The notes: generated by a model not told the origin, from the letters alone. A stretch of 64,000 nt of DNA from JAWLDA01 sp041686855 (GCA_041686855.1 JAWLDA010000015.1:30318-94317), one strand, 5' to 3'; shown: positions 25,711 to 53,850, counted from the stretch's first letter. Translations and numbers: made by a program.

Positions 25711-26610
25711 GTGGCATCGAATTCGCGCAAGAGCATCGACATCACCCGATGGGCCGAGGAGCGGTACTACAGTAAGCAATGGGGAGCACGTGTTGACCTG
25801 AGGGCTCAGCAACGCCCGTCACGCGATGTACAGGACGCCGTTCAACCGCCTTTTTGGGTTGAGCAGCTGCAACCAATTCCCTGCGCCGCATTTGTGTACC
25901 GGGTGCAACCGGGCGACACGCTCTTTAGGATTGCGCAGCGATTCGATATCGACGTGCAGGCGCTTCTCGCGACCAACCCCCAAGTGCTCGATCCTGATGA
26001 GATCGATCCGGGTGAACTCTTGTGTGTGCCGGGCCGCCCTCGTTGCCCGGCAGAGATCGACGGGTTTGTGTACACCGTCCTCTCTGGGGACACGCTGGAC
26101 CGGATTGCTCAGCAATTTCAGGTGAGCGTCGAGGAGATTGTGGCGGTGAACCCGCAAATTACCGATGTGAACGAAGTGATCGCGGGCGAGGCACTCTGCA
26201 TTCCTCGGCCGACACGACCTCGTTTTCCTTGCGCCGTCTTCCTCTCGCCCACTGCGGCCCTGCCCGCCGACGTGGCGGCGAGCGGAACTGTGTTGGTACA
26301 AGGCGAACCCGACGGACCGGAGGGTTCTTTCTTGCTCAGCTTTGTCGCCGTCGGGCTGCCTGGGCCAGAGAGTTTGGGCGAGTACGACGGATACGTCGGC
26401 GCCGTTCAGGTGGGCGAAGAGTTCGCCCCGGTCATTTTGGAGAGGAACGCGTTTGGGGATCAGCCGGTGACGTGGGCTGGAAGCGGGATCGTTCGCGATG
26501 TGTCGATTGCCGAAGCGATCGTCTCCGTCCGCCCCTTGAATGAAGAGAGCGGCGAGAGTGGGGATCCCATTTTGCGCGGCTTTGTCGCGGCGGACTGTAT
26601 AGGGAGCTGA
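25711..26610 (+). CDS. Protein with two LysM domains
   Basis: A 299-residue protein. Residues about 1-55 are a charged N-terminus without a signal peptide. Two LysM domains follow: FVYRVQPGDTLFRIAQRFDI...LLCVPG (about 61-108) and FVYTVLSGDTLDRIAQQFQV...ALCIPR (about 118-165). The C-terminal ~130 residues are beta-rich and unrecognised. LysM binds peptidoglycan or chitin-type glycans. The lack of an export signal in a spore former allows a spore-coat or cortex role (compare SafA), but that is inference. The GTG at 25711 is preferred because GGAGGG is 8-9 bp upstream. DppA follows 12 bp downstream. Confidence 0.85.
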   Translation: MASNSRKSIDITRWAEERYYSKQWGARVDLRAQQRPSRDVQDAVQPPFWVEQLQPIPCAAFVYRVQPGDTLFRIAQRFDIDVQALLATNPQVLDPDEIDPGELLCVPGRPRCPAEIDGFVYTVLSGDTLDRIAQQFQVSVEEIVAVNPQITDVNEVIAGEALCIPRPTRPRFPCAVFLSPTAALPADVAASGTVLVQGEPDGPEGSFLLSFVAVGLPGPESLGEYDGYVGAVQVGEEFAPVILERNAFGDQPVTWAGSGIVRDVSIAEAIVSVRPLNEESGESGDPILRGFVAADCIGS

Positions 26611-26622
26611 AAGGAGAGCGCC

Positions 26623-27390
26623 ATGAAGTACTTTATACTCACCGACATCGAGGGGGCGGCGGGTGTAGACTCCTTCTCGCAGACGCGCACGCATGACGAG
26701 ACGGCTAAGGGCGCGGCGATGAGTCAACTTGCACGCGAAGTAAACGCATGTATCGAGGGGATCCATACACTTCACCCGGACGCGGAGGTGGCCGTGTGGG
26801 ACGGCCATGGGACCGGAGGCTTGCGGAGCCAAGACATCGTAGGCGGGACTTACTTGCGCGAGGGGAAGCCGTATTACCAGCTCGAGGGGTTTGAAGCCAT
26901 GCTCTTTGTCGGTCAGCATGCTATGGCCGGCACGGCGTTTGCTCCGCTTGCCCATACATACTCGTCCAAGAGCATCGCATACTACCGGTTGAACGGCGTC
27001 TTTATCGGCGAGTTTGGCGCCCGGGCGCTCGTCGCCGGCGAACAAGGCGTGCCCACCATATTTTTGGCCGGCGACGACAAGGCGGCCCTCGAGGCTAAGA
27101 TGTTCATTCCTGCGATCGAGACCGTCTCCGTCAAAACAGGAGAGGGTCTGGAAGCGGCCGTTCACGACGCGTCTGCGGAAGCGTGTCGCAAGGTTAGGGA
27201 GGGAACGGTCCGTGCCCTCCAGCGCGCCGCCGAGATTCGCCCCTTCACCGGGATCCGACCGCCCTATACGCTAGAAATACGCTACCTCGATCCGGCGAAT
27301 CCCAGTCGCTGGCAAGGCGAACACGTTACGTGGTTGGACGAGCGTACGGTACAGATTCGTGCGGAGCGACTCGCCGATTTACCCTTCTAG
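26623..27390 (+). CDS. dppA: D-aminopeptidase DppA family (peptidase M55)
   Basis: A 255-residue cytosolic zinc peptidase. The start FILTDIEGAAGV carries the metal-binding Asp8 and Glu10 in the same positions as B. subtilis DppA. VWDGHGTGG supplies a His (about 62), GQHAM another (about 99), and GVFIGEFGA a Glu (about 130). DppA removes D-amino acids such as D-Ala from peptides and may recycle cell-wall peptides. The ATG follows AAGGAGAG. It is probably co-transcribed with the LysM gene, consistent with a cell-wall or spore-related job. Confidence 0.93.
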   Translation: MKYFILTDIEGAAGVDSFSQTRTHDETAKGAAMSQLAREVNACIEGIHTLHPDAEVAVWDGHGTGGLRSQDIVGGTYLREGKPYYQLEGFEAMLFVGQHAMAGTAFAPLAHTYSSKSIAYYRLNGVFIGEFGARALVAGEQGVPTIFLAGDDKAALEAKMFIPAIETVSVKTGEGLEAAVHDASAEACRKVREGTVRALQRAAEIRPFTGIRPPYTLEIRYLDPANPSRWQGEHVTWLDERTVQIRAERLADLPF

Positions 27391-27457
27391 CACAGTGAAC
27401 GTACTCGGAGCGGGTGAGGGATTGCCGTAGGGATACGCAGACGGTTGCGCTTTCCTC

Positions 27458-27487
27458 TTGCAAAGTAGGGGCCATATGGTGTACGTT
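27458..27487 (+). promoter_or_regulatory. Weak candidate promoter of tRNA-Arg
   Basis: TTGCAA (27458-27463) and TACGTT (27482-27487) with 18 bp between them, about 22 bp before the tRNA. Matches are modest. Confidence 0.3.
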
Positions 27488-27509
27488 AGAGGACGTAATA
27501 GCAACTTCA

Positions 27510-27586
27510 GCGCGCGTAGCTCAGCTGGATAGAGCACCAGACTTCGGATCTGGGTGTCAGGGGTTCGAATCCTCTCGCGCGCACCA
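27510..27586 (+). tRNA. tRNA-Arg (UCG anticodon)
   Basis: Acceptor GCGCGCG/CGCGCGC, D arm GCTCAGCTGGATAGAGC, anticodon stem-loop CCAGACTTCGGATCTGG with anticodon TCG, T arm GGGTTCGAATCC, discriminator A27583 and encoded CCA (27584-27586). Confidence 0.97.
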
Positions 27587-27596
27587 CGTTGTCGGC

Positions 27597-27631
27597 TTCA
27601 GCACGTGAACCAAGGGTGTTCACGTGCTGAA
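27597..27631 (+). terminator. Perfect hairpin after tRNA-Arg
   Basis: TTCAGCACGTGAAC and GTTCACGTGCTGAA form a perfect 14-bp stem with a 7-nt loop. No T-run follows, so termination would be weak, but a second, complete terminator lies 30 bp further on. Confidence 0.6.
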
Positions 27632-27661
27632 ACGGTCAACTTTCCTTGTACCTCTACGAAT

Positions 27662-27701
27662 GGGTTTCGGCGCCGGTCAGCGGTGACGAAACCCGTTTTT
27701 T
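27662..27701 (+). terminator. Rho-independent terminator
   Basis: GGGTTTCG (27662-27669) pairs with CGAAACCC (27687-27694), followed by G and a run of T. It ends transcription from the tRNA side before the convergent sugar ABC operon. Confidence 0.88.
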
Positions 27702-27723
27702 TGTTCCGAAACCAGGAAAGAAG

Positions 27724-29019
27724 CTAACGATCCAACCACCGCTGAATGGCGAGCTCGGCGTCGCTCAGCGCGGCATCGATCGGTTTGCCGGTGAGCCAAA
27801 TCGCTTGAAATTCTCGGTTAAGTATATCCTGGATCGCCCCGTAGTATCGTGTCGGCGGTACGTCCCGGGCGATATCGACGGTAGCTGCGTATTCGTCCCG
27901 ATGGGGCAGTGCGGCATAGGCCTCGCTGGTGAGGACGGAGTCTCGCACGGCCAGATGCCCGGTGCGGGCCCAGTCCAAGTTGTGGTCGTTGATCCACGCG
28001 AGCATTTGCAGGGCGGCTTGATACGTGGAGCTCCCAGGCCTGATTGTAGCGGGAATCACCCACATGTGGGTGTCAGCCCAGGTCGCCGGATGCGCAAAGA
28101 GCGTTGGGAAGCTTGCTACGTAATACTTCTTGAGCGGCGTGTTGACGTCGTCGGCTGCGGCGTCGTAGGAGTCGACCACCCACGTGCCGTTGACCAGCAC
28201 CGCGGCTTCTCCGTTTAAGAATGCTTGCTGCGAGTCGGCGTAGTTGTGCCGGGGGTTGGCGTACCCGTGATCAAAGAGGGCGACGAGTGTCCGAACGGCG
28301 GTGCGCACTTCTGGTGTGTTGACGGTCGCTTCGGAGCGTGTGAAGAGGTTGCTCCCTTGTTGCCAGACTAAGGTGAGGACGAGGCGGACTCCGATGGGGA
28401 ACTCCGAGAAATCGGCGGCGAGGTAGTCGCTGCCGGTCGTCTCCTTTACCTGAGCGGCGTGCGAGAGGAGCTCTTCGGGGCTGGTGGGCAGCTTGGGTGT
28501 GCCGTCGGCGTGCACCAGGCCGGCCCGCTCGAGAATGTCAAGGTTGATATGCCACAGGTTGGCGTGGAGATCCATGGGGACGCCGTAGATCTCGCCGTTA
28601 TAGGTGACCGCCTCGCGGGCCGCCGGCGTCCAATCATCGGGATCGATGCCTGCACTCTCCAAGTCATCTGTAAGTGCTGCGAGCGCGCCGATCTGCACAA
28701 ATTCGGGGAGTGAGCTCTTGTGCATTACGTGAACGTCGGGAGCGTTACGCCCCGCGTACAAGGCTTTCAGTCGGTCGTAGTAATTGCCCCAGTCAGTGGG
28801 AAGCTCGGCGACCTTGACGCCGTTGGGCGCGTCATCAAACGCGTTGATGATGGCTTGAATGATGCATGCTTCGCCGACCGCTGCCTCGATCTGTGTATCG
28901 GCTTGTTCGCAGTCGCCGAAGAATCGGGCGAGGGAGATCTCTGTCTCGGCGTAGGACGTGCCTGCGAGTAGCGTAACCAGGAATACGACGGTGAGTGTGC
29001 GGATGCCCGAATGATTCAT
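27724..29019 (-). CDS. Carbohydrate ABC transporter substrate-binding protein
   Basis: A 431-residue family 1 extracellular binding protein. The signal peptide runs to about GTSYA (residue 23). The mature part has typical features of sugar-binding proteins: APDVHVMHKSSLPEFVQIGALAALTDDL, then YNGEIYGVPMDLHANLWHINLDI and LNGEAAVLVNGTWV. The ATG at 29019 follows GGAGG. It is the last gene of a minus-strand operon after two permeases. No ATPase is present; such sugar importers often share a MsmX-type ATPase encoded elsewhere. Substrate unknown. Confidence 0.9.
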   Translation of the reverse strand: MNHSGIRTLTVVFLVTLLAGTSYAETEISLARFFGDCEQADTQIEAAVGEACIIQAIINAFDDAPNGVKVAELPTDWGNYYDRLKALYAGRNAPDVHVMHKSSLPEFVQIGALAALTDDLESAGIDPDDWTPAAREAVTYNGEIYGVPMDLHANLWHINLDILERAGLVHADGTPKLPTSPEELLSHAAQVKETTGSDYLAADFSEFPIGVRLVLTLVWQQGSNLFTRSEATVNTPEVRTAVRTLVALFDHGYANPRHNYADSQQAFLNGEAAVLVNGTWVVDSYDAAADDVNTPLKKYYVASFPTLFAHPATWADTHMWVIPATIRPGSSTYQAALQMLAWINDHNLDWARTGHLAVRDSVLTSEAYAALPHRDEYAATVDIARDVPPTRYYGAIQDILNREFQAIWLTGKPIDAALSDAELAIQRWLDR

Positions 29020-29047
29020 TCGACCGCCTCCATTGCAAACTAGGGTT

Positions 29048-29896
29048 TCATTTTCCACTTCCTGGGGCAATGCCCTTCACAATGAGACGCTGAAAGAGCA
29101 GGAATAGGAAGAGAATCGGAGCGCTTGCGACGACACCGGAGGCCATGACCCGACCAAGCCCTTCGGATTGGGCAAAGTTGCTCTGCATACCGGCCAGACC
29201 GAGTGTAATGGTGAACATCTCTCTGCTCTGGACGGATACGAGCGGCCAGAGGTAGTCATTCCAGGCGTATAGTGCTGTCACGATGCCTAGTGCGGTGAGT
29301 GTAGGACGGGCTAGTGGGAGCACGATCTTTGTAAAGGTGGTCCAACGATTTGCCCCGTCCAAGAAAGCGGCCTCCTCGAGGTGGTCGGGGATTCCCCGAA
29401 AGAATTGAGCCATGAGAAAGACGCCGAGAGGGCTCCCCAGCCGTGGTGCAATCAGAGCGAAGTACGTATCGTGGAGTCTCCAGTCGGCAAACATCGTGTA
29501 CATCGGAACGAAGACGGCTTGCTCCGGAATGACGAGACCCGCGAGGACGAGCGGATAGACGAGCGCGCGGCCGCGAAAGGGAATGCGCGCCAGAGCGTAG
29601 CCCGCCATCGATGAGAATGTCAACACCAGGAGTGTCGTCGCGGATGTAACGACAACGCTGTTTAAAAACCAGCGAGGTGTATGGCCGAAGGTGAACAGGC
29701 GGAGGTAGTTCTCCCACGTGAAGGGGATGGGGATTAGGCCGAGCGCCGTGTTGGACGTGGTCCGGGCGAGCAGGGTGTCTGGTTGGAGCGACAGCGAGAG
29801 CATCCAGAGGACGGGGATGATCCACAGGAGGGCTAACAGTGAGAGCGCGGCCGTCAAGGGAGCGTTGTGTCGTTTAAATGCCACTTTGCCGCTCAC
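29048..29896 (-). CDS. Sugar ABC transporter permease, MalG type
   Basis: A 282-residue permease with six hydrophobic helices and the EAA loop EEAAFLDGANRWTTFTKIVLPLARP that docks to the ATPase. The N-terminus and the spacing of helices fit the MalG/UgpE group. The GTG start overlaps the upstream permease stop (GTGA), with GGAGGA at 6 bp. It works with the permease encoded just before it. Confidence 0.93.
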   Translation of the reverse strand: MSGKVAFKRHNAPLTAALSLLALLWIIPVLWMLSLSLQPDTLLARTTSNTALGLIPIPFTWENYLRLFTFGHTPRWFLNSVVVTSATTLLVLTFSSMAGYALARIPFRGRALVYPLVLAGLVIPEQAVFVPMYTMFADWRLHDTYFALIAPRLGSPLGVFLMAQFFRGIPDHLEEAAFLDGANRWTTFTKIVLPLARPTLTALGIVTALYAWNDYLWPLVSVQSREMFTITLGLAGMQSNFAQSEGLGRVMASGVVASAPILFLFLLFQRLIVKGIAPGSGK

Positions 29897-30792
29897 AGAG
29901 ACTCCTCCCGGTTGAGCCGGATCTGTAGTGTGGTAAAGAGTAGCATGATGACGAACAGGAAGACCGAAAGCGCTGAAGCATACCCCAAATCGGAGTCCCG
30001 GAATGCAGTCTGGTAAATGTAACGAACAAGGACCTGAGAGGCGTCGTTGGGCCCGCCTCGAGTGATCAAGTGGGATTGACCGAAGACTTGAAAGTGCAAG
30101 ACGGTTTGAAAGACGACCACAAAGGTGGTGCTTCGGCGTATCGACGGCAACGTGATAAAGCGCAGGGTGCCCCAACGCCCGGCGCCGTCAAGCTTGGCGG
30201 CTTCGTAGCGCTCGTCGGGGACTTGCTGAAGTGCCGCCATAAAGATGACTAAGGGAAAACCGATCGACCACCAGACCGTGGCGATCACGAGCGCGGCCAT
30301 TGCTAAACCGGGATCCGTCGTCCAATGGTACGGTTGGAGTCCGAAGTAAGCCAACGTGGTGGCGATGATCCCCTGCCTGGGACTGAAGATGAGTTGCCAA
30401 AGGAGGGTGACCACGGCTACCGAGAGGACTTGAGAGACGAAGAAAAGGGGACGCAGGAGAGCGAACGCATGACCCCTTCGATTGAGCAGAATGGCAAGGC
30501 CGAGACTCATCAGACTGATCGTCGGGACCGAGAAGGCGACGAAAATCACGGTGTTGATGAGGCCCTTCCAAAAGCGTGGGTCGTTCGCCATACTCAGGTA
30601 GTTCCCCAGGCCGACAAAGCGCCGCGCGTCCGGATTAAAGAGCGTCTCGAGGAGGTTCCAATCGTAGAGGCTGATCCAAACGCCCTTGACGAAAGGGTAG
30701 ATCAGCAAGATGAGGTACGCGCTCAAGAACGGGGCCAAAAAGAGGAAGGCGTGCCATGTGTCGCGCTTGGTGGGAACAGAGTGCCGAGCCAT
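29893..30792 (-). CDS. Sugar ABC transporter permease, MalF type
   Basis: A 299-residue permease of the MalF/UgpA group with six hydrophobic helices and the EAA loop DERYEAAKLDGAGRWGTLRFITLPSIRRS. The ATG at 30792 follows AGGAGG at 6 bp; codons further upstream in frame do not look coding. It is the first gene of the operon and is divergent from an ArsR-type regulator, so the 90-bp gap should hold both promoters and the operator. Confidence 0.93.
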   Translation of the reverse strand: MARHSVPTKRDTWHAFLFLAPFLSAYLILLIYPFVKGVWISLYDWNLLETLFNPDARRFVGLGNYLSMANDPRFWKGLINTVIFVAFSVPTISLMSLGLAILLNRRGHAFALLRPLFFVSQVLSVAVVTLLWQLIFSPRQGIIATTLAYFGLQPYHWTTDPGLAMAALVIATVWWSIGFPLVIFMAALQQVPDERYEAAKLDGAGRWGTLRFITLPSIRRSTTFVVVFQTVLHFQVFGQSHLITRGGPNDASQVLVRYIYQTAFRDSDLGYASALSVFLFVIMLLFTTLQIRLNREESL

Positions 30793-30882
30793 TACAACCT
30801 CCTGTTTGCGAGAGTAATACACGGCGCGTTTGACTTTGCCTTCCACAAAATCCAAACTAGTGGCCAGAGAGTAGGTGGCGGA

Positions 30883-31827
30883 TTGCCCGAACAGGAGATC
30901 ACGAGCCCTCAGATTCTAAAGATCAATGGCATGGATGAGGGCACCCGTACCATGCTCAAAGCGTTGGCTTCGGAGCCGAGACTGCGCATTTTGGAGATCC
31001 TCGCGCACCGTCTCATGAACGTGAGTGAGATCGCAGAGGCCTTGGAGATCCCCCTCTCGACAACCGTCATGCATGTGAACATCCTCAAAAAGGCGGGATT
31101 GCTCCGCACGGAAGTGCGGCCGGGAGAGCGCGGACTGCAAAAGGTGTGTCAACGCGTGTACGACACCGTGTTGTTGGAGCTGCCGACCGGTCCCAAACCC
31201 GCCGAGCAGGAAATGATCGAGGTGGCGATGCCGATCGGCTCATTTGTGGAGTGCGATGTTATCCCCACCTGTGGTCTGGCTACGACCAAGAGCGTCGTCG
31301 GGATGCGGGACGATCCGACGTCGTTTTTTGAGCCGGCACGAATGGACGCGCAATTGATTTGGTTTCATTCGGGGTCGCTTACGTATCGCTTTCCCAACCG
31401 CTTGCCGGAGGGTGCCTTGCTCGACAGCGTTTGGCTGAGCTTGGAGCTTTGCTCGGAGGCGCCGATGTACCATCCCGACTGGCCTTCCGACATCACCGTT
31501 TGGATCAACGATGCGGAAGTCGGAACGTGGACGAGCCCGGCCGACTTCGGAGGGCAGCGGGGCCTGTTGACACCGGCATGGTGGGACGCCCGCAACAGTC
31601 AGTACGGGCTGCTCAAGGAGTGGCGGGTCGACCGCCACGGCAGTTTCGTGGACGGCGCCCGCATCTCTAAAGTGACGGTCGACGATCTGGATGTGCAGAC
31701 CGGGCATTACATCTCTGTTCGCATCGGCGTAAAGTCGGAGGCGTCGCACGTTGGGGGTGTCAACATCTTTGGCCGCAAGTTCGGAAACTATCCGCAAGAC
31801 ATCGTGATGCGACTTCGCTTTCATTAG
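30883..31827 (+). CDS. ArsR-type transcriptional regulator with beta-sandwich C-terminus
   Basis: A 314-residue regulator. The N-terminal winged helix is ArsR-like: TRTMLKALASEPRLRILEIL, then VSEIAEALEIPLSTTVMHVNILKKAGLL (helix-turn-helix about 45-75). The remaining ~220 residues look like a beta-sandwich rich in Trp and Tyr (LTYRFPNRLPEG, DITVWINDAEVGTW), suggestive of a sugar-binding sensor. No metal-binding Cys cluster of classical ArsR is visible. TTG at 30883 is preferred (AGGTGG upstream); ATG 30931 is the alternative. It is divergent from the sugar ABC operon and probably controls it in response to the transported sugar. Confidence 0.78.
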   Translation: MPEQEITSPQILKINGMDEGTRTMLKALASEPRLRILEILAHRLMNVSEIAEALEIPLSTTVMHVNILKKAGLLRTEVRPGERGLQKVCQRVYDTVLLELPTGPKPAEQEMIEVAMPIGSFVECDVIPTCGLATTKSVVGMRDDPTSFFEPARMDAQLIWFHSGSLTYRFPNRLPEGALLDSVWLSLELCSEAPMYHPDWPSDITVWINDAEVGTWTSPADFGGQRGLLTPAWWDARNSQYGLLKEWRVDRHGSFVDGARISKVTVDDLDVQTGHYISVRIGVKSEASHVGGVNIFGRKFGNYPQDIVMRLRFH

Positions 31828-32159
31828 AGAGCTTTCCAGAAGAGAGCACTCCAGAATTCAGTGTCACGCTTCCTCGCCACACTTCTTTCGATACATCGTC
31901 TCACTAGCACCGTTTGCTCCATAAAAACCTGAACTTAATGTGTCCGAATCAGCGTGCCCGGTGGGCCTTGGCCGGTCTCCATTCAATCCGCAACAGGCAA
32001 CGTTTGAGCGGGAAACTGTTGATTTAGGTGTTGGTACGCGTTGGGCCCGACAGGAGTTTTGGCTGAAACGAATGGCTAATGTTGACATTTGGTGCATAAA
32101 AACATAGAGTAAACACCACGAAGTGGGTGTGGAGTGTCCGGGCTGGGGGGCCTGCCATC
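31828..32159 (+). other. Intergenic region upstream of the giant gene
   Basis: I find no credible gene in these 332 bp. They hold the promoter described separately (32082-32110) and a small palindrome-like CACCACGAAGTGGGTG just after it. The rest is less GC-rich than the neighbouring genes. Confidence 0.6.
32082..32110 (+). promoter_or_regulatory. Promoter of the giant exoprotein gene
   Basis: A perfect TTGACA (32082-32087), 17-bp spacer and TAGAGT (32105-32110) lie about 50 bp upstream of the ATG at 32160. This is one of the best vegetative promoters in the window. Confidence 0.75.
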
Positions 32160-51650
<19,491 letters not shown>

Positions 51651-51718
51651 GCGTCACGTTCCCCGTGAGTCGGTGTCTAATAATCCCACGTTCGGAAATC
51701 CCACGTTCAGAGTTCGAT

Positions 51719-51742
51719 ACACGCCCCCGTTAGGGGGCGTGT
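51719..51742 (+). terminator. Hairpin after the giant gene
   Basis: ACACGCCCCC and GGGGGCGTGT form a perfect 10-bp GC-rich stem with a GTTA loop, 69 bp after the stop. No T-run follows, but the position fits a terminator for the giant gene. Confidence 0.65.
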
Positions 51743-51793
51743 GAGCGCGTCCAGTGCGTGGCTCTCTTAGTCCCACCTGAGTACCGATCCACT

Positions 51794-52000
51794 TTAATAC
51801 TCTGTCACTTTGGATTTGAACTCCGGCGTCCATAGGTCGGGGTTCTCCTCCTTGATTCCATTGATGAGATCGATACGAAATTTGAGATGAATCGTCTCGT
51901 CGCGCAGGATGTACTGAAACTACTCGCCGATCCAGGTCATGCGATTTTGACGATGAAACGAGAGGATCATGGCGAACCCGGAATAAAAAAGCCCCCCATG
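51794..52000 (-). pseudogene. nrdB: Remnant of ribonucleotide reductase small subunit (nrdB)
   Basis: The minus strand codes FYSGFAMILSFHRQNRM-TWIGE, then TAG, then FQYILRDETIHLKFRIDLI and NGIKEENPDLWTPEFKSKV, ending in TAA. This is the part of class Ia R2 proteins with the iron-ligand helix (RDE..H). The amber codon replaces the Gln expected in GEQ-FQY, and nothing recognisable precedes FYSGF upstream, so only about 65 codons of a ~350-residue gene remain. It is a decayed fragment; a working nrdB must be elsewhere if class Ia is used. Confidence 0.85.
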
Positions 52001-52177
52001 ATGACGTATTAGCCGATGAGGTTTTCTAGGAACCTCTGCGCGCCCTCGTGGGTCCGGGTGGTGGAGTTCGGCCGCAAAACATCGGCGGTCAGTCTCATCT
52101 CGATGCTCCTACTAGTCGTCGCTTCCCAGGTCCACGGACCGAGTGCCTCGTAATGGATATGAATGGAGTGATAAGCG
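52001..52177. other. Intergenic, no gene recognised
   Basis: Between the nrdB remnant and the SDR gene. Several frames are open but none resembles a known protein. It presumably carries the SDR promoter; I see no clear -35/-10 pair. Confidence 0.4.
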
Positions 52178-52933
52178 ATGGGGGAACCAAAGGTTGCAAT
52201 TGTTACAGGAGCCGGCAGCGGCGTAGGTAGAGCGGCTGCACTGGCGTTACTTCGCGAGGGGTACGTTGTTACGTTAGCCGGAAGGCGTAGGGAGAGGCTC
52301 GAGGAGACCGCGGCGCAGGTAGGGCCGAACCGATCTCGGGCCCGCGTCGTGACTACCGACGTCACCAACCCTGCATCCGTCAGCGCCTTATTTAAGATCG
52401 TCAAAGAGACCTTTGGGCGCCTCGATCTCTTGTTCAACAATGCGGGGATCGGAGCTCCTCCTGTCGAACTGGAAGAGCTCACCTTTGAGCAGTGGCGAGA
52501 TGTAGTAAACACCAATCTCACGGGTCCCTTCCTCTGCACTCAAGAAGCGTTTAAGATCATGAAACACCAAGCGCCGCGTGGCGGGCGCATCATCAACAAC
52601 GGCTCGATTTCGGCGCACGTCCCGCGCCCCAACTCCGCACCGTATACCGCGACCAAACACGCGATGACCGGTCTTACTAAAGCGACGGCCTTGGACGGTC
52701 GCAAGTACGATATTGCGTGCGGCCAAATCGACATCGGGAATGCGGCCACCGAGATGACAGAGCGCATGAGTGCCGGGGTACCACAAGCCCACGGTGGGCG
52801 AGCGGTGGAGCCGACGATCGACGTCGATCATGTGGCCCGTGCAGTCCTCTACATGGCAAGCCTGCCGCTTGACGCCAACGTTCCATTTATGACGGTGATG
52901 GCGACCAAGATGCCCTACGTAGGACGAGGATGA
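52178..52933 (+). CDS. Short-chain dehydrogenase/reductase (SDR)
   Basis: A 251-residue classical SDR. The cofactor motif is TGAGSGVG (about 10-17), with AGRRRERL after strand 2, which favours NADP(H). NNAG is present near 88, and the catalytic triad is Ser143, Tyr156 and Lys160 (GSISAHVPRPNSAPYTATK). The C-terminal region contains the substrate loop. The substrate is unknown. The ATG follows GGAGTGA. The gene stands alone. Confidence 0.93.
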   Translation: MGEPKVAIVTGAGSGVGRAAALALLREGYVVTLAGRRRERLEETAAQVGPNRSRARVVTTDVTNPASVSALFKIVKETFGRLDLLFNNAGIGAPPVELEELTFEQWRDVVNTNLTGPFLCTQEAFKIMKHQAPRGGRIINNGSISAHVPRPNSAPYTATKHAMTGLTKATALDGRKYDIACGQIDIGNAATEMTERMSAGVPQAHGGRAVEPTIDVDHVARAVLYMASLPLDANVPFMTVMATKMPYVGRG

Positions 52934-53044
52934 TCACATGCGACACCCGCGACCCTCGAGTGGGAGCCGGCCGACAGCGCCATAGGGATTCCCTTTCCGT
53001 TCGTGGAATACGGTGCAAGTACCTATGTGATGGAGGGAAAGGGC

Positions 53045-53725
53045 ATGAAGGCGCGCTCTTCAAATTCTAGGACTGGAATCGTATCGCGGGGCGTGTTAGG
53101 CCTCGTCTATCTGGCCGTCGCTTCCCTACTCCTTGGTTGGATTGGTCGGATTGGGGTTGCCCGCGAATGGTTTGTTACGGTCGATGGGTTAGCGGGGGCG
53201 TCCAGGGTATCTCAGGAGGCAACGGATTTTTTCGATCTCCTGGCTGAGGCGGGTTCAACCAGAGGAGTCGTCGTCCTTGCGTTGGTCATGGTGCTCATTT
53301 TGGCTCTCCGGCGTCGTTTTGCCAAGAGTCTCATACTTTTTGGCGCCGCGTCCAGTGCCGCGGTCGCCCAAAGTCTGTTGAAAGAGTGGGTGGGACGAGC
53401 TCGTCCTGGGGACCTCCTCATGATGGAGACTGGCTCTTTTCCGAGCGGTCAAGCGTTTGTCGCTGTTGCGGTCTATGGTCTGTTTGCTCTATTCCTTGGT
53501 CAAACCCTCAGGTCTGGGCAGGCTCGGGGGGTTGTGTATGTGGTCACACTCCTCTTTCTCGGGCTCCTCTCTTATGGCAGGATTGTATTGGAAGCGCATT
53601 ACGTCAGCGACGTCATCGCCGGTAACCTGTTGGGCCTGGTATGGCTGGCGGTCGGAGCGTGGGTCGGTAGTGGGCGCGACCGCGGAATGAGGTCGCATTC
53701 GGGACTCACGTTTGGCGGGCGATAA
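53045..53725 (+). CDS. PAP2-family membrane phosphatase with altered motif
   Basis: A 226-residue protein with five to six hydrophobic helices and the three PAP2 motifs: KEWVGRARP (Lys113-Pro121), FPSGQAF (133-136) and GRIVLEAHYVSDV (Arg179, His185, Asp189). Motif 2 normally reads PSGH, where His is the acid catalyst; here it is Gln136. Family members dephosphorylate undecaprenyl diphosphate, phosphatidic acid or related lipids. With Gln the activity may be weak or changed. The ATG at 53045 follows GGAGGGAAAGGG. Confidence 0.82.
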   Translation: MKARSSNSRTGIVSRGVLGLVYLAVASLLLGWIGRIGVAREWFVTVDGLAGASRVSQEATDFFDLLAEAGSTRGVVVLALVMVLILALRRRFAKSLILFGAASSAAVAQSLLKEWVGRARPGDLLMMETGSFPSGQAFVAVAVYGLFALFLGQTLRSGQARGVVYVVTLLFLGLLSYGRIVLEAHYVSDVIAGNLLGLVWLAVGAWVGSGRDRGMRSHSGLTFGGR

Positions 53726-53850
53726 GGGTGTATCCTGCACGATGATCGGCAACGCCCCCATTCCTTTGCGAAAGTGGCGCGGATGCTCGCGTCCTCGACG
53801 TAAACTTGCGTGAGGGGGTGTGACGGATCACACCGGAAGCCTTCATCGAC

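Noticed and set aside
30325..30882. N-terminal extension of the ArsR-type regulator frame over the MalF-type permease gene
   Set aside because: This part is antisense to a clear permease gene, is low-complexity charged sequence, and the winged-helix domain starts only after 30883.
52009..52539. Minus-strand open frame of 176 codons overlapping the SDR start
   Set aside because: Most of it is antisense to the SDR; the remainder has no family resemblance and no ribosome site.
51651..53044. A TpsB-like transporter gene beside the giant exoprotein
   Set aside because: I looked on both sides of the giant gene and found no POTRA or 16-strand barrel gene; only an nrdB remnant, an SDR and unrelated genes are present.
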